Below are positions 9,268 to 18,366 of a stretch of DNA of 64,000 bases, piece by piece. The DNA is from Clostridium_AD sp937920395 (lineage in GTDB: Bacteria; Bacillota; Clostridia; Clostridiales; Clostridiaceae): positions 1 to 64,000 of the forward strand of contig DAVZGP010000013.1 in the NCBI GenBank assembly GCA_052274345.1. Reading direction: 5' to 3'. The position numbers and the translations under genes are program-made. The notes under the pieces were generated by a model. That model worked only from the letters and a program-made list of their open reading frames with translations, did not search any database and was not told the DNA's origin. Numbering within the stretch: the stretch's first letter is position 1; every line of letters begins with the position of its first letter.

Positions 9268-10206
9268 ATGAAAGTTGGTATTCCTAAAGGATTGTTATAC
9301 TACAAATACTCCCCGTTTATAAAAACATTTTTAAGTGACTTAGGTGTTGAAATAATTACATCTACAGATACAAATAAAAATATTTTAAATGAAGGAATTA
9401 AATATTGTGTTGATGAAGCATGTCTTCCTATAAAGATATTCCATGGACATATCTTAAATATAAAAGATAAATGTGATTTATTAATAATACCAAGATTTAT
9501 GAGAGTACGTCCCCGAGAATTTATATGCCCAAAGTTTTGTGGGCTTCCAGAAATGATTTTATGTAGCATACCTAATATGCCAAAGGTTATGACAGAACCT
9601 ATATATGCTAGTAGCGAAAAAGAATTATACACTTGGTGCAAAAAACTAGCCAAAATGATTACGAAAGATAAACATAAAATTAAGATTGCCTTTGCAAACG
9701 CTCTAGATGTTCAAAGAAAAACTAAATTTGGTATAAAAGATGAAGGCTATAAAATAACTATTGCGCTAGTTGGACATCCATACAATCTCTACGATACTTT
9801 TATTAATATGGATATAGTAAAGAAATTAAACAAATTAGGAGTTGGAATTATAACAGAAGAATATGTAAGTGAAGAACAAATTAAATTAGAAGTAAACACT
9901 CTTATTAAACGACCCTTTTGGACTTTTGCATCAAAGTCTTATGGTTTTACAGCTAGTATAGCTAAAAACAAAGAAATCGATGGTGCTATATACATATCTT
10001 CCTTTGCTTGCGGAATAGACTCCGTTGTAATTGAACTTATAAAAGATAAAACTTGTGGTTTCCCTCTTTTAGTCTTAAAAGTTGATGAACATACTGGTGA
10101 AGGTGGTGTAGATACAAGAATTGAAGCCTTTATTGATATGATTGAAAGGAAAAATAATAATGAAGATAACATTTCCACATTTCGGCAACACACATCTTGC
10201 AGCTAA
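9268..10206 (+). CDS. Acyl-CoA dehydratase activase-related protein (DUF2229/COG3580-like)
   Basis: 312 residues matching the DUF2229 module: MKVGIPKGLLYYKY at the start, CVDEACLPIKI (about 49-59), a Cys-containing ICPKFCGLPE segment, and the C-terminal VDEHTGEGGVDTRIEAF. In many clostridia this module is the C-terminal part of a very large protein fused to BadF-type ATPase domains; here it is a separate gene. Such proteins are related to the activators and components of 2-hydroxyacyl-CoA dehydratases. It is the first gene of a three-gene overlapping operon. AAGGAGG precedes the ATG. Confidence 0.85.
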   Translation: MKVGIPKGLLYYKYSPFIKTFLSDLGVEIITSTDTNKNILNEGIKYCVDEACLPIKIFHGHILNIKDKCDLLIIPRFMRVRPREFICPKFCGLPEMILCSIPNMPKVMTEPIYASSEKELYTWCKKLAKMITKDKHKIKIAFANALDVQRKTKFGIKDEGYKITIALVGHPYNLYDTFINMDIVKKLNKLGVGIITEEYVSEEQIKLEVNTLIKRPFWTFASKSYGFTASIAKNKEIDGAIYISSFACGIDSVVIELIKDKTCGFPLLVLKVDEHTGEGGVDTRIEAFIDMIERKNNNEDNISTFRQHTSCS

Positions 10207-11257
10207 AGCATTATTTGATGGACTAGGTATAGAATGCATAATACCACCATTTAGTACCAACGAAGCATTGGAGCTAGGTTCAAAGTTTTCTCCTGAAGAA
10301 ATGTGTTTACCTTATAAAATTATGATGGGTAATTATTTGCAGAGTATAACACTTGGGGCTGATACCATAATCCTTCCTGGAAGTTGCGGTCCTTGTAGAT
10401 TTGGTGAGTACTGTGAATTACAAATAAATGCACTTAAGAAAATGGGTCATAACCTAACATTTATTGTAATTGATAGTCCTTTTGATATTGGCAAAAACGA
10501 ATTTTTAAATCGTCTATCAAAAATATCAAACAACAGTTCTAAAAATAAATTACAAAAAATTAGGGCGTTGAAATTAGCCTATACTGTAAATGGGCTTATA
10601 GATAAAATTGAAAGTAAAGTACATCGTCTAACAGGATTTGAAGTTAACAACGGTCAATTTAAAAACCTTTTAAAAGAATGCACCATTAATGCTGCTAATG
10701 CAATTTCCCCACCACAAATGGTAAGTATTTTAAAAAAATATAACAATAAAATAAATAACGTTCCTATTAATAAACATAAAGACCCCATTAAGATTGCAAT
10801 TATTGGTGAAATTTATACTATAATTGAACCCTTTTCTAATCTATATATAGAAGATAAACTTATGGACTATGGCGTATCCACTAAAAGAATGCTTACCCCT
10901 ACTTGGTGGATTAAAAATGCATTACTTAGTCCATTTAAACTTAACTCAATTAGCATAAGAAAAGCCTCTAAAGAATACCTTCCATATTATATCGGGGGTC
11001 ACGCTAGAGAATGTGTGGGGGAAGTGCTCATAGCCGAGAAAGAAAGTTTTGATGGTGCAATTCAAATTTTCCCTATGGGATGTATGCCTGAAATTGTGTC
11101 AAAAGCAATCTTAACTAAAATTTCAAGCGATAAAGATTTTCCGATAATGACCTTAATAGTAGACGAAATGACTGGAGAAGCCGGATATATTACTAGGATA
11201 GAAGCATTTGTAGATATGTTAGAGAGGAGAAAAAACAATGTACTATATGGGAGTTGA
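10160..11257 (+). CDS. CoA-dehydratase activase-related protein (COG3581-like)
   Basis: About 365 residues, a second and distinct member of the same superfamily: FSPEEMCLPYKIMMGN, then the Cys-rich LPGSCGPCRFGEYCELQ, and a C-terminal VDEMTGEAGYITRIEAF that parallels the first gene. The clustered cysteines suggest an Fe-S cluster. The start is taken at the ATG at 10160 (GAAAGG about 10 nt upstream), so its first 47 bp overlap the end of the preceding gene in another frame, implying translational coupling. Its exact substrate is unknown. Confidence 0.83.
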   Translation: MKITFPHFGNTHLAAKALFDGLGIECIIPPFSTNEALELGSKFSPEEMCLPYKIMMGNYLQSITLGADTIILPGSCGPCRFGEYCELQINALKKMGHNLTFIVIDSPFDIGKNEFLNRLSKISNNSSKNKLQKIRALKLAYTVNGLIDKIESKVHRLTGFEVNNGQFKNLLKECTINAANAISPPQMVSILKKYNNKINNVPINKHKDPIKIAIIGEIYTIIEPFSNLYIEDKLMDYGVSTKRMLTPTWWIKNALLSPFKLNSISIRKASKEYLPYYIGGHARECVGEVLIAEKESFDGAIQIFPMGCMPEIVSKAILTKISSDKDFPIMTLIVDEMTGEAGYITRIEAFVDMLERRKNNVLYGS

Positions 11258-12212
11258 TGTAGGATCTGTAAGTACTAATATCGTATTATTAGATGATTCA
11301 TTAAATGTTATAGAAAAATTATATTTAAGAACAAAAGGTAAACCTATAAAAGCAATCCAGGACGGATTAAAGATATTAAACAAGAAATATGAAAGTCATC
11401 AAATAAAATCGGTTGGAACTACCGGAAGCGGAAGACAAATGGCATCTTTTTTAATAGGTGCGGACATCGTAAAAAATGAAATTACTGCTCATGCAGTTGC
11501 ATCCCTTGAAATTGATAAAGAAGTAAGTACCATATTAGAAATAGGTGGTCAAGATTCAAAGATAATATTATTAAAAAATGGTATAGTAACAGATTTTGCT
11601 ATGAATACAGTATGTGCGGCCGGTACAGGTTCTTTTCTTGATAGGCAAGCAGAAAGGTTAGAGATCCCTATTGAAGATTTTGGAGAATATGCATTAAAGT
11701 CAAAATCGCCTGTTAGAATAGCTGGAAGATGTGCGGTTTTTGCAGAATCTGACATGATACACAAGCAACAGCTTGGCTATAATGAAGAAGACATAATAGG
11801 TGGCCTTTGCGAAGCAATGGTAAGAAATTATTTAAGCAATGTAGGAAAAGGAAAACGAATCCGTTCAAAAATATTCTTTCAAGGTGGTGTTGCAGCGAAT
11901 ATTGGAATTAAAGTGGCTTTTGAGAAAGCCTTAGATACTGAGGTTTATGTTCCAACTCATTATAATGTAATGGGTGCTATAGGTGCTGCAATACTTTCAA
12001 AAGAAAAAGTCATGAGGATAGGTAAAACAAATTTCAAAGGGTTTGAAATAGCCTTTAATGATTTTGTACCCAAAAATATTGAGTGTAATGGATGTGGTAA
12101 TAATTGTGAAGTAATTGCAATAAAAGATGGTGAAAAAACTGTAGGTTGCTTTGGAGATAGGTGTGGCAAATGGAGCAATAAAATGGAACTAAAAAAGAGA
12201 GATATTAGATAA
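11238..12212 (+). CDS. Acyl-CoA dehydratase activase, BadF/BadG/BcrA/BcrD (HgdC-like) ATPase
   Basis: 324 residues with the ASKHA fold. MGVDVGSVSTN is phosphate loop 1, VGTTGSGRQ precedes the second loop, and LEIGGQDSK plus NTVCAAGTGSFLDRQAERL supply the remaining nucleotide and Fe-S motifs; the Cys in VCAAGTG is the usual ligand of a [4Fe-4S] cluster bridging the dimer. A C-terminal Cys cluster (CNGCGNNC, then CFGDRCGKW) is extra to classic HgdC. HgdC-type ATPases inject an electron into dehydratases at the cost of ATP. It overlaps the previous gene by 20 bp. No HgdAB-type dehydratase subunits lie nearby. Confidence 0.88.
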   Translation: MYYMGVDVGSVSTNIVLLDDSLNVIEKLYLRTKGKPIKAIQDGLKILNKKYESHQIKSVGTTGSGRQMASFLIGADIVKNEITAHAVASLEIDKEVSTILEIGGQDSKIILLKNGIVTDFAMNTVCAAGTGSFLDRQAERLEIPIEDFGEYALKSKSPVRIAGRCAVFAESDMIHKQQLGYNEEDIIGGLCEAMVRNYLSNVGKGKRIRSKIFFQGGVAANIGIKVAFEKALDTEVYVPTHYNVMGAIGAAILSKEKVMRIGKTNFKGFEIAFNDFVPKNIECNGCGNNCEVIAIKDGEKTVGCFGDRCGKWSNKMELKKRDIR

Positions 12213-12240
12213 CCATTTATGTAATATCTCTACTTTTTTA
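12198..12240 (+). terminator. Terminator of the activase operon
   Basis: A 10-bp stem (12198-12207 with 12222-12231) overlaps the stop codon of the ATPase gene and is followed by a T-rich tract. Confidence 0.75.
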
Positions 12241-14466
12241 GTATACATTAGCTGATATTCTATTTCTGCCATTTCTTTTAGCAATATAAAGCTGGTTATC
12301 AACTTTTCTTATAAATTCATTTATTGTTATGTTTTTATTGGGGAAAACAGAAGTTATACCAATTGATAATGTAATTCTATCTGAAATCTCGGAAAATCCA
12401 TGTATAATATTCAATATTTCCAATTTTCTTCTTAAATTTTCTCCAAATTTAACTGCATAATCAATTGAACTTTTGAGCAATACAATTACAAATTCATCAC
12501 CACCATACCTTGAAACAAAATATGGTCCATTATTTAAGTTTGCCAAAATACTAGCAACTCTAGTTAAGCATTTATCACCCTCTAAATGGCCAAAGTTATC
12601 GTTATACTCTTTAAAATAATCTATATCAATAATTAATAAAGATAAACTACTTCTTCCCCTTATACTACTCTCCCAAACATCATTTATGTATGTATCAAAC
12701 TTTCTCCTATTAGGTATCCCCGTTAAACTATCATTTTCAGACAAAGATAATAATATTTCGTTCACTTTTTCTAATTCAATTTGAATTCCTTTTGTCTTTA
12801 TAACTTCCATTTCTAGTTCCATTGATTTTATTGAATTATTAATTGCTATTGCAGCATAAGCTGATAATGCTTTAACCATTTCAATATGGTATGGTGTAAA
12901 AGCATTTTTGCCTTTACTTTGTATTGACATTACTCCTATAATCTTAGCGTTTACTATAAGAGGACAAAACATCATTGAATTTATCTCAGTATTGTAATTC
13001 AATTTTAGTTGATTATTAAATGCTCCCTCATTAATATATTTTGGGAACTCTTTACTAACATCATTAATTATAATCAACACGCCACTGTCAATACATTTTT
13101 TAGTAAAACTTGGTTTATTAGAAAGTGAAAGTGATGGCATATTTTCCTTTTCACCGCTAATAATAGCATCTAAATAATTTATCATAGAGTTATTTTCATC
13201 ATAAAGACCAATACAGAAATAAGATAAATCCATGAAATCTTTAATACTTGAATAAAGTATATCTAATATGGAATGTTCATTTAAAGTTGAAGTTATTTTT
13301 TGTCCTAGTTCACTAATAATAGATATTTTTTCAACAAGCAATTGTAATGATTGTGATTTTATTTTTAAGGTTTCATTTTTCTCTGTAATTCTGTTATTCT
13401 CTTTCTCAATTTCTAACATCTGTTTTTTTGTATTTAAACTCTGAATAATATTTTTATTATAAGCTTCTATATGTTTCTTTTCGTACTGATAATGCAATTT
13501 CATATATCTAAAAGATAATTCATATTTTCCTGACTTTTCATAGAATATAGATAACATCATTGATATTTCAGATACTTTTTCATGTTGACTATATTTTATT
13601 GATACATTACAAGCACTTATTAATATATCAATTGATTTCGTTATTTCTTTTCGTTCCATCATATATTCATAATAACTAAGTAATGCATCAATTTTATAAC
13701 TAGGAATTGATTCTTTTTCATTCAAATCTATTGCAATATAAAAATATTCTTCAGCCTTTGCATAATCTCTTTTTTTCCATGAAGTCAGAGCTAGCAATTT
13801 ATAAATATCAGCATCAGCAATAGTATAATTATACTGTTTCATATACTTTAAAGCTTTATATGAGAGAATATTTGCCTTTTCATATTCCTCTAACAAGTAA
13901 TAAATCTCGCCTAAACTAAGGATAGTTACTCCACTTGATAAGCTATAATCGTATAAAGAATCTATCTTGTACGCTCTTTCACTATAACTTAATGCTTCCT
14001 TGTATGCATTAAGTAATTTGTAATTTTCAGCAATATTATTTAAAGTAAGCATTATCGCTCTTTTAGAATTAGCCTTTTTATCATATCTTTTGCCTAAATC
14101 TATTTTTATGGCAACTATTTGCGCTTTATCGTAAAAATCCATACTTTTTTCAATATCACCTAACTCGGTAAATATAATTCCTAATAAATTATATGCCAAC
14201 CATATAAGATCATAAAATCCTTCTTTAATAAAATAATGAAGTGAAATATATATTAATTCTAATGCTTCTTCATCATTACCAATGCTATGATAAGAATAAG
14301 CCATATATGCTTTGGCGACTTTTTCACCAAGTGTATATCCTATCTTTTCGGATAAAAGCAGTGCATGCTTTGATAATTGTATTGTCCGCTGAGGCTCACA
14401 ATATTTTGATGCACTAGCTTTTTCTAAAAGTATATTAATTTCTCTCCTTATACTTACATCATCCAT
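12238..14466 (-). CDS. TPR-GAF-GGDEF diguanylate cyclase
   Basis: About 742 residues, no membrane segment. Residues 1-340 are helical TPR-like repeats, followed by a coiled coil (about 340-385), a GAF sensor domain (about 390-540) and a GGDEF domain at the C-terminus. The catalytic signature is intact (RYGGDEF) and IDIDYFKEYND supplies the metal ligands. The RxxD inhibitory site normally a few residues before GGDEF is absent (NNGPYFVS), so product inhibition through that site is unlikely. It should make cyclic di-GMP in response to a soluble ligand or protein. AGGAG sets the start at the ATG at 14466. Confidence 0.9.
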   Translation of the reverse strand: MDDVSIRREINILLEKASASKYCEPQRTIQLSKHALLLSEKIGYTLGEKVAKAYMAYSYHSIGNDEEALELIYISLHYFIKEGFYDLIWLAYNLLGIIFTELGDIEKSMDFYDKAQIVAIKIDLGKRYDKKANSKRAIMLTLNNIAENYKLLNAYKEALSYSERAYKIDSLYDYSLSSGVTILSLGEIYYLLEEYEKANILSYKALKYMKQYNYTIADADIYKLLALTSWKKRDYAKAEEYFYIAIDLNEKESIPSYKIDALLSYYEYMMERKEITKSIDILISACNVSIKYSQHEKVSEISMMLSIFYEKSGKYELSFRYMKLHYQYEKKHIEAYNKNIIQSLNTKKQMLEIEKENNRITEKNETLKIKSQSLQLLVEKISIISELGQKITSTLNEHSILDILYSSIKDFMDLSYFCIGLYDENNSMINYLDAIISGEKENMPSLSLSNKPSFTKKCIDSGVLIIINDVSKEFPKYINEGAFNNQLKLNYNTEINSMMFCPLIVNAKIIGVMSIQSKGKNAFTPYHIEMVKALSAYAAIAINNSIKSMELEMEVIKTKGIQIELEKVNEILLSLSENDSLTGIPNRRKFDTYINDVWESSIRGRSSLSLLIIDIDYFKEYNDNFGHLEGDKCLTRVASILANLNNGPYFVSRYGGDEFVIVLLKSSIDYAVKFGENLRRKLEILNIIHGFSEISDRITLSIGITSVFPNKNITINEFIRKVDNQLYIAKRNGRNRISANVY

Positions 14467-14661
14467 GAAATTACTCCTATTCAATATTCATAATTATTTT
14501 GAATCAATTACTTTTTATTTATATATTTAGCATTACCATTATTTATAAATACAATATTACCATTAAATATAAATACATACAACATAGAATCTACAAAATT
14601 GTAATAAATAAACATAAATTTTACATTCTTATCCATAATTAGCTAATAGAATTAATTACAT

Positions 14662-14704
14662 AAAAAAGAAGCCATAAGCTTTTAAATTAAGAGCTTATGA
14701 CTTC
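14662..14704 (-). terminator. Terminator after oleate hydratase
   Basis: Read on the minus strand: a 13-bp stem (14692-14704 with 14668-14680) followed by a run of T. Confidence 0.88.
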
Positions 14705-14719
14705 CTTCTATTATTTAAA

Positions 14720-16375
14720 TTATTTTAACAAAGATTTTATTGCAAGTAATTCCTTACTTAAATTATCATCTTTCATCATTTCAAGTACAGAATTAAGCAT
14801 TACACGTACATCATGTTGTCCTTTATAAATAGGAGTAAGTCTCTTATTTAGATTTAGGAATTTATAAACAGCAATTTGTGCTCCTCTTACTGAATAATCC
14901 ATTGTAAATACTACGTCATCCTTTATCTCACAAAACTGTCCAAGCAATGCTAAATTTGTTGAACCTTCTGGAATATTTTGAGGTCTATCACCCTTTGCCC
15001 TAGTTAAAAATTGTGCTGTTGTAAACGGCAATATACATGGTATACAAATAGACGTTGCAATAATTTTCTTCATATCATCTTTAAAGTTTAGATGATATAA
15101 TACTTCTGCTAATATTTCCTCACCAGTGCAATCTACCATTCGTTTCTTTATAAAATCACCTTTTGCATATGGGAATAAAGAGTAACCCCAAATAATTTGT
15201 ATTTCATCAGGTTGGCTAATAAAATGTGGTTGATTATGCAAAACTATAGTCATAAGCCATGCAGAATCTCTAAATGTCATATGAGCCCCAGTTCCTGGCT
15301 GATTACCTGAGAATTCTATTATTTTATTATACATTGTTGGATCTTTAAGTGTTACCGTGAAAGACTGCCACATAGATTCTTCAACTCGATCATCAAAAAC
15401 CTTTGGATTACCAAACTCAGGACGACCGTCTGCAATTTTCTCCCAAAGATCCCATGCTCCCCCTACATGCTTATCATTAATTATTGCTGGCTTATTCATT
15501 GACCCAAGGCTTGTACCCGCTGTTAATGAACCAATAGTTGCAAATGCAAAATCTCCATCGCCAACTTCTATTCTAGTTGTTTTTCCGTCTTTAAGACATT
15601 TAAATGCAGTAACTGTAGTTTCAGTATCTGATGGTTTAAATTCTAAATCAGTCACTCTACAGTTTAATTCAAAATTAACCCCTTGTGATTTTAACCATTT
15701 TGTCATAGGTAATAACATTGAGTCATATTGATTGTATGGTGTACGACGTATTCCAGATAAATCTTTAAGTCGTGGTAATTCTTGAATAAATCTATGAAGA
15801 TATCTCTTAAGTTCTACAGCACTATGCCAAGTCTCAAATGCAAAGAGTGTAGTCCACTGAAGCCAGAAATTTGTCTTAAAAAATGCTTCTGGGAAACACT
15901 CTTTAATAGTTTTTGTTCCTAAAGAATCTTCAGAGTTAATCATTATATCCATTAACGCCATTCTATCTGCTCGGTCTAATCCCAAAGTCGATACATCTAA
16001 TATATTAGCATCATTATCTATTAATCTAGCTTTTGCATGAGTATGAATTTCTTTATTAAAAGCATTAAATTCATCCAATATAGAAACTTTAGGATCAGTT
16101 AATGAAGGAATACTTTCCATTATTCCAAATGTACAAGCATACGCTTCCCTATCAAACATTCTTCCACCACGAATTACATAACCATCCTTTGCATTACCAT
16201 TCCCATCCATGCTGCCACCTGTTACATTTAATTCTTCATATATGTGAATATTTTTTCCTGGAACATGTCCATCTCTAATTAAAAATATTGCTGCTGCCAT
16301 TGATGCAAGTCCCGCACCAACCATATAAGCATTAGTTTTTTCTACATCAATAGTTTGATCAAAATTAAATTTCAT
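14720..16375 (-). CDS. ohyA: Oleate hydratase (MCRA family), variant lacking the RGGRE glutamate
   Basis: About 551 residues. An FAD-binding Rossmann motif GAGLASMAAAIFLIRDG spans 20-36, and family segments run through SIPSL and CIPCILPFTTAQFLTRAKGD to VRGAQIAVYKFL. The family adds water to the cis-9 double bond of oleate and related acids to give 10-hydroxy fatty acids. In most members the flavin-proximal loop is RGGREM with a catalytic Glu; here it is RGGRMFD, so Met73 takes that position, as in the subgroup that lacks this Glu. GGAGGG sets the start at 16375. It is monocistronic. Confidence 0.93.
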   Translation of the reverse strand: MKFNFDQTIDVEKTNAYMVGAGLASMAAAIFLIRDGHVPGKNIHIYEELNVTGGSMDGNGNAKDGYVIRGGRMFDREAYACTFGIMESIPSLTDPKVSILDEFNAFNKEIHTHAKARLIDNDANILDVSTLGLDRADRMALMDIMINSEDSLGTKTIKECFPEAFFKTNFWLQWTTLFAFETWHSAVELKRYLHRFIQELPRLKDLSGIRRTPYNQYDSMLLPMTKWLKSQGVNFELNCRVTDLEFKPSDTETTVTAFKCLKDGKTTRIEVGDGDFAFATIGSLTAGTSLGSMNKPAIINDKHVGGAWDLWEKIADGRPEFGNPKVFDDRVEESMWQSFTVTLKDPTMYNKIIEFSGNQPGTGAHMTFRDSAWLMTIVLHNQPHFISQPDEIQIIWGYSLFPYAKGDFIKKRMVDCTGEEILAEVLYHLNFKDDMKKIIATSICIPCILPFTTAQFLTRAKGDRPQNIPEGSTNLALLGQFCEIKDDVVFTMDYSVRGAQIAVYKFLNLNKRLTPIYKGQHDVRVMLNSVLEMMKDDNLSKELLAIKSLLK

Positions 16376-16678
16376 TTTAACACCCTCCATTTTTTAAAAT
16401 TATGTACTTTTAACTAAAATTAAATCAATTTATATATACCAAGTTGTTAACTTGCCATATATGAATAATAACTCTAACCCCCATAATTTTATACAACCAA
16501 TATCATAATACTGTCTAAAAAATATACATATATATTAAACTGTATAGTTAAATAAAAAACCTCCATCAAAATGAAATTTCATATAACTTTAACTAAACCA
16601 ATAAAAATTTTAATTTAAAATAACAAAACCATCACTTTAAACATATATTGTATTGTAAATACTTTAAGGAGTTAATTG
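16376..16678. other. Divergent intergenic region without a recognisable gene
   Basis: About 300 bp of very AT-rich DNA between the starts of ohyA and the Pro/Gly-rich gene. It must hold both promoters, but I could not pick a convincing sigma-A or sporulation-sigma match. Confidence 0.6.
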
Positions 16679-17113
16679 ATGTATATCGATGAAGATACTA
16701 TCAAATCGTTTAATTTAAATAATACTTATGAACAAGAAGCTCAAAATCTCCCACTAATTTGTCCATACAGACAAATGAATCCTTTTCCACCATTCATAGG
16801 AGGACCTCAAGGTGGTCCTCCTGGCAGTCCAGCTTCAGGGTCTCCTGGAAGACCACCTTCTTCAGCACCAAACTTTACGCCACCCGAACCTAAGACACAA
16901 CAATTTGGTGCTACCCCTCTATCAATAGACCAAGGTGCTATAAAACCCTGCCTTCGTAGATTTGTATATATATGGCCAAGAAGAGGCAGAGGATTTTGGG
17001 CATGGCTTACATTCGTGGGTCCTAGATCTATATCAGGTTTTCGCTGGGATAGAAATACTTGGAGATATTTTGGAATGGATCTTAGAGAAATCAGCAGTTT
17101 CCAATGCTTTTAA
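16679..17113 (+). CDS. Pro/Gly-rich protein with conserved aromatic C-terminal domain
   Basis: 144 residues in three parts: an acidic N-terminus, a low-complexity Pro/Gly/Ser segment (about 38-70: FIGGPQGGPPGSPASGSPG), and a compact aromatic and Arg-rich C-terminus (RRFVYIWPRRGRGFWAWLTF, VGPRSISGFRW, SFQCF). I recall similar Pro/Gly-rich proteins with this C-terminal signature in clostridia, often without a function or labelled as transporters, which nothing here supports. There is no signal peptide or membrane helix. A surface or spore-coat role is a guess. AAGGAG (16666-16671) sets the ATG at 16679. It is followed 28 bp later by its likely partner gene. Confidence 0.75.
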   Translation: MYIDEDTIKSFNLNNTYEQEAQNLPLICPYRQMNPFPPFIGGPQGGPPGSPASGSPGRPPSSAPNFTPPEPKTQQFGATPLSIDQGAIKPCLRRFVYIWPRRGRGFWAWLTFVGPRSISGFRWDRNTWRYFGMDLREISSFQCF

Positions 17114-17141
17114 ATAGTAATGAAAGAATCGAGGGATTAAT

Positions 17142-17633
17142 ATGAAAAATTTCCAGCATTTCCGTGGAGTAATTACAATGATCAATGATTTTTGGATAGA
17201 TGAAAGTGAAAAAAACACAGGTTGCTATAACTTAATGTCTGTAGCTAATGGATATGGAGATTTAGTAAATTTCGTAGTGCAGCCGACTACTTACTTTGTA
17301 GACCATGTAATGCTAACACCCGGAGATATAGTAACTGGATTCTATGATGCAAATGCAGCTACAGTCCTCATTTTCCCACCACAATTTACGGCAATCGTTA
17401 TGGCAACAGATTCCCTTTATCAAAATGTGAAAGTAGACTATTTTAACAATAATCTTATTAGTAGCGATAATAATTTAAATTTAAATATTGCACCATGGAC
17501 ACAAATAGTACTTGAAAACGGTCAATTATTTACCAAAAGTCCAACAAACCGCAATCTTATTGTTGTCTACGGTGCTACTACAATGAGCATACCAGCACAA
17601 ACGAGTCCCTATAAAATTATTGTTATGTGTTAA
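17142..17633 (+). CDS. Conserved clostridial protein of unknown function, partner of the Pro/Gly-rich protein
   Basis: 163 residues, soluble, beta-rich by appearance. Two halves are visible: FVVQPTTYFVDHVMLTPGDIVTGFYDANAATVL around residues 46-78, which resembles an OB-like or small beta-barrel segment, and a C-terminal half ending in RNLIVVYGATTMSIPAQT. I do not recognise a characterised family. It follows the Pro/Gly-rich gene in the same orientation with its own GAGGGA site, and the two probably form an operon ended by the hairpin at 17675-17700. Confidence 0.75.
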   Translation: MKNFQHFRGVITMINDFWIDESEKNTGCYNLMSVANGYGDLVNFVVQPTTYFVDHVMLTPGDIVTGFYDANAATVLIFPPQFTAIVMATDSLYQNVKVDYFNNNLISSDNNLNLNIAPWTQIVLENGQLFTKSPTNRNLIVVYGATTMSIPAQTSPYKIIVMC

Positions 17634-17674
17634 ATATTTGATACTCTACATTAAAAAAAGATTTACTAACAAGT

Positions 17675-17700
17675 AAAGGAGAAGCCTAGGCCACTCCTTT
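17675..17700. terminator. Bidirectional terminator between convergent genes
   Basis: AAAGGAG (17675-17681) pairs with CTCCTTT (17694-17700), with an inner GCC/GGC pair. It lies between two convergent genes. Confidence 0.7.
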
Positions 17701-17720
17701 ATTATCATAATATACTTCAT

Positions 17721-18287
17721 TTACTTAAAAAGATCTAAACTGTCAAATAATTTATTAAAATTATCTTTAGCAATTACTTCTCTTTCTTTAAATGTCCCCA
17801 TTTTCTCTTTAGTGAATACTTCATTATTATTTAAAGTTACAAGTGCCTCTTTTACAGTATTCTTAAAACTTGGAATCATATCTATTATTTTTTTCACTCC
17901 ATACATATATTCGTCATCATAAAGTTTAAAACATTGAAATAACCCTGATGTAAGTCTTCCATCTGAGAATATATAGATATATCTATCGCTCATTTCATCT
18001 GATAAATCAACTTCAACTTTATGCTTATACAACCTAAAAATAACATCATTTTTCTCAACGAAAATAGGAAATATCATAGAAAATAGAACCATTGGTTCTT
18101 CTTCTTCCTCAACCATACCTGAAAAATCATTTTCATTAAGTCTCTCAAGTATATCATCTGTAAAAATACATTTACGTATTTCTTTAGCCAATTTAGTTCT
18201 TAAATTTTGTTCTTTCTCATCAGATAACAAATTATCTATTGAATTAAATAATTTTTTTAGTGGGCCTTTCTCTTCATCTTTTTTCAT
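17721..18287 (-). CDS. Hypothetical soluble acidic protein
   Basis: 188 residues, no signal peptide or membrane segment, strongly charged, with a run of six Glu near residue 60 (MVEEEEEP). Segments such as VIFRLYKHKVEVDLSDEMSDRYIYIFSDGRL look like a beta sheet, and the C-terminus is helical. I do not recognise the family. AGGAGG with a proper spacing precedes the ATG, so it is a real gene. It is transcribed alone, downstream of but separated from lrgAB. Confidence 0.75.
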   Translation of the reverse strand: MKKDEEKGPLKKLFNSIDNLLSDEKEQNLRTKLAKEIRKCIFTDDILERLNENDFSGMVEEEEEPMVLFSMIFPIFVEKNDVIFRLYKHKVEVDLSDEMSDRYIYIFSDGRLTSGLFQCFKLYDDEYMYGVKKIIDMIPSFKNTVKEALVTLNNNEVFTKEKMGTFKEREVIAKDNFNKLFDSLDLFK

Positions 18288-18366
18288 AATTATAGTGCCT
18301 CCTTAGTGATCTTCTACGAAGCTATAGTCATTTTTTCAAATCTACAAGTCATCTTTTTAAAATAAC

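Noticed and set aside
15357..15731. Plus-strand open frame of 124 codons inside oleate hydratase
   Set aside because: It is a shadow of the oleate hydratase gene, without a ribosome site or family resemblance.
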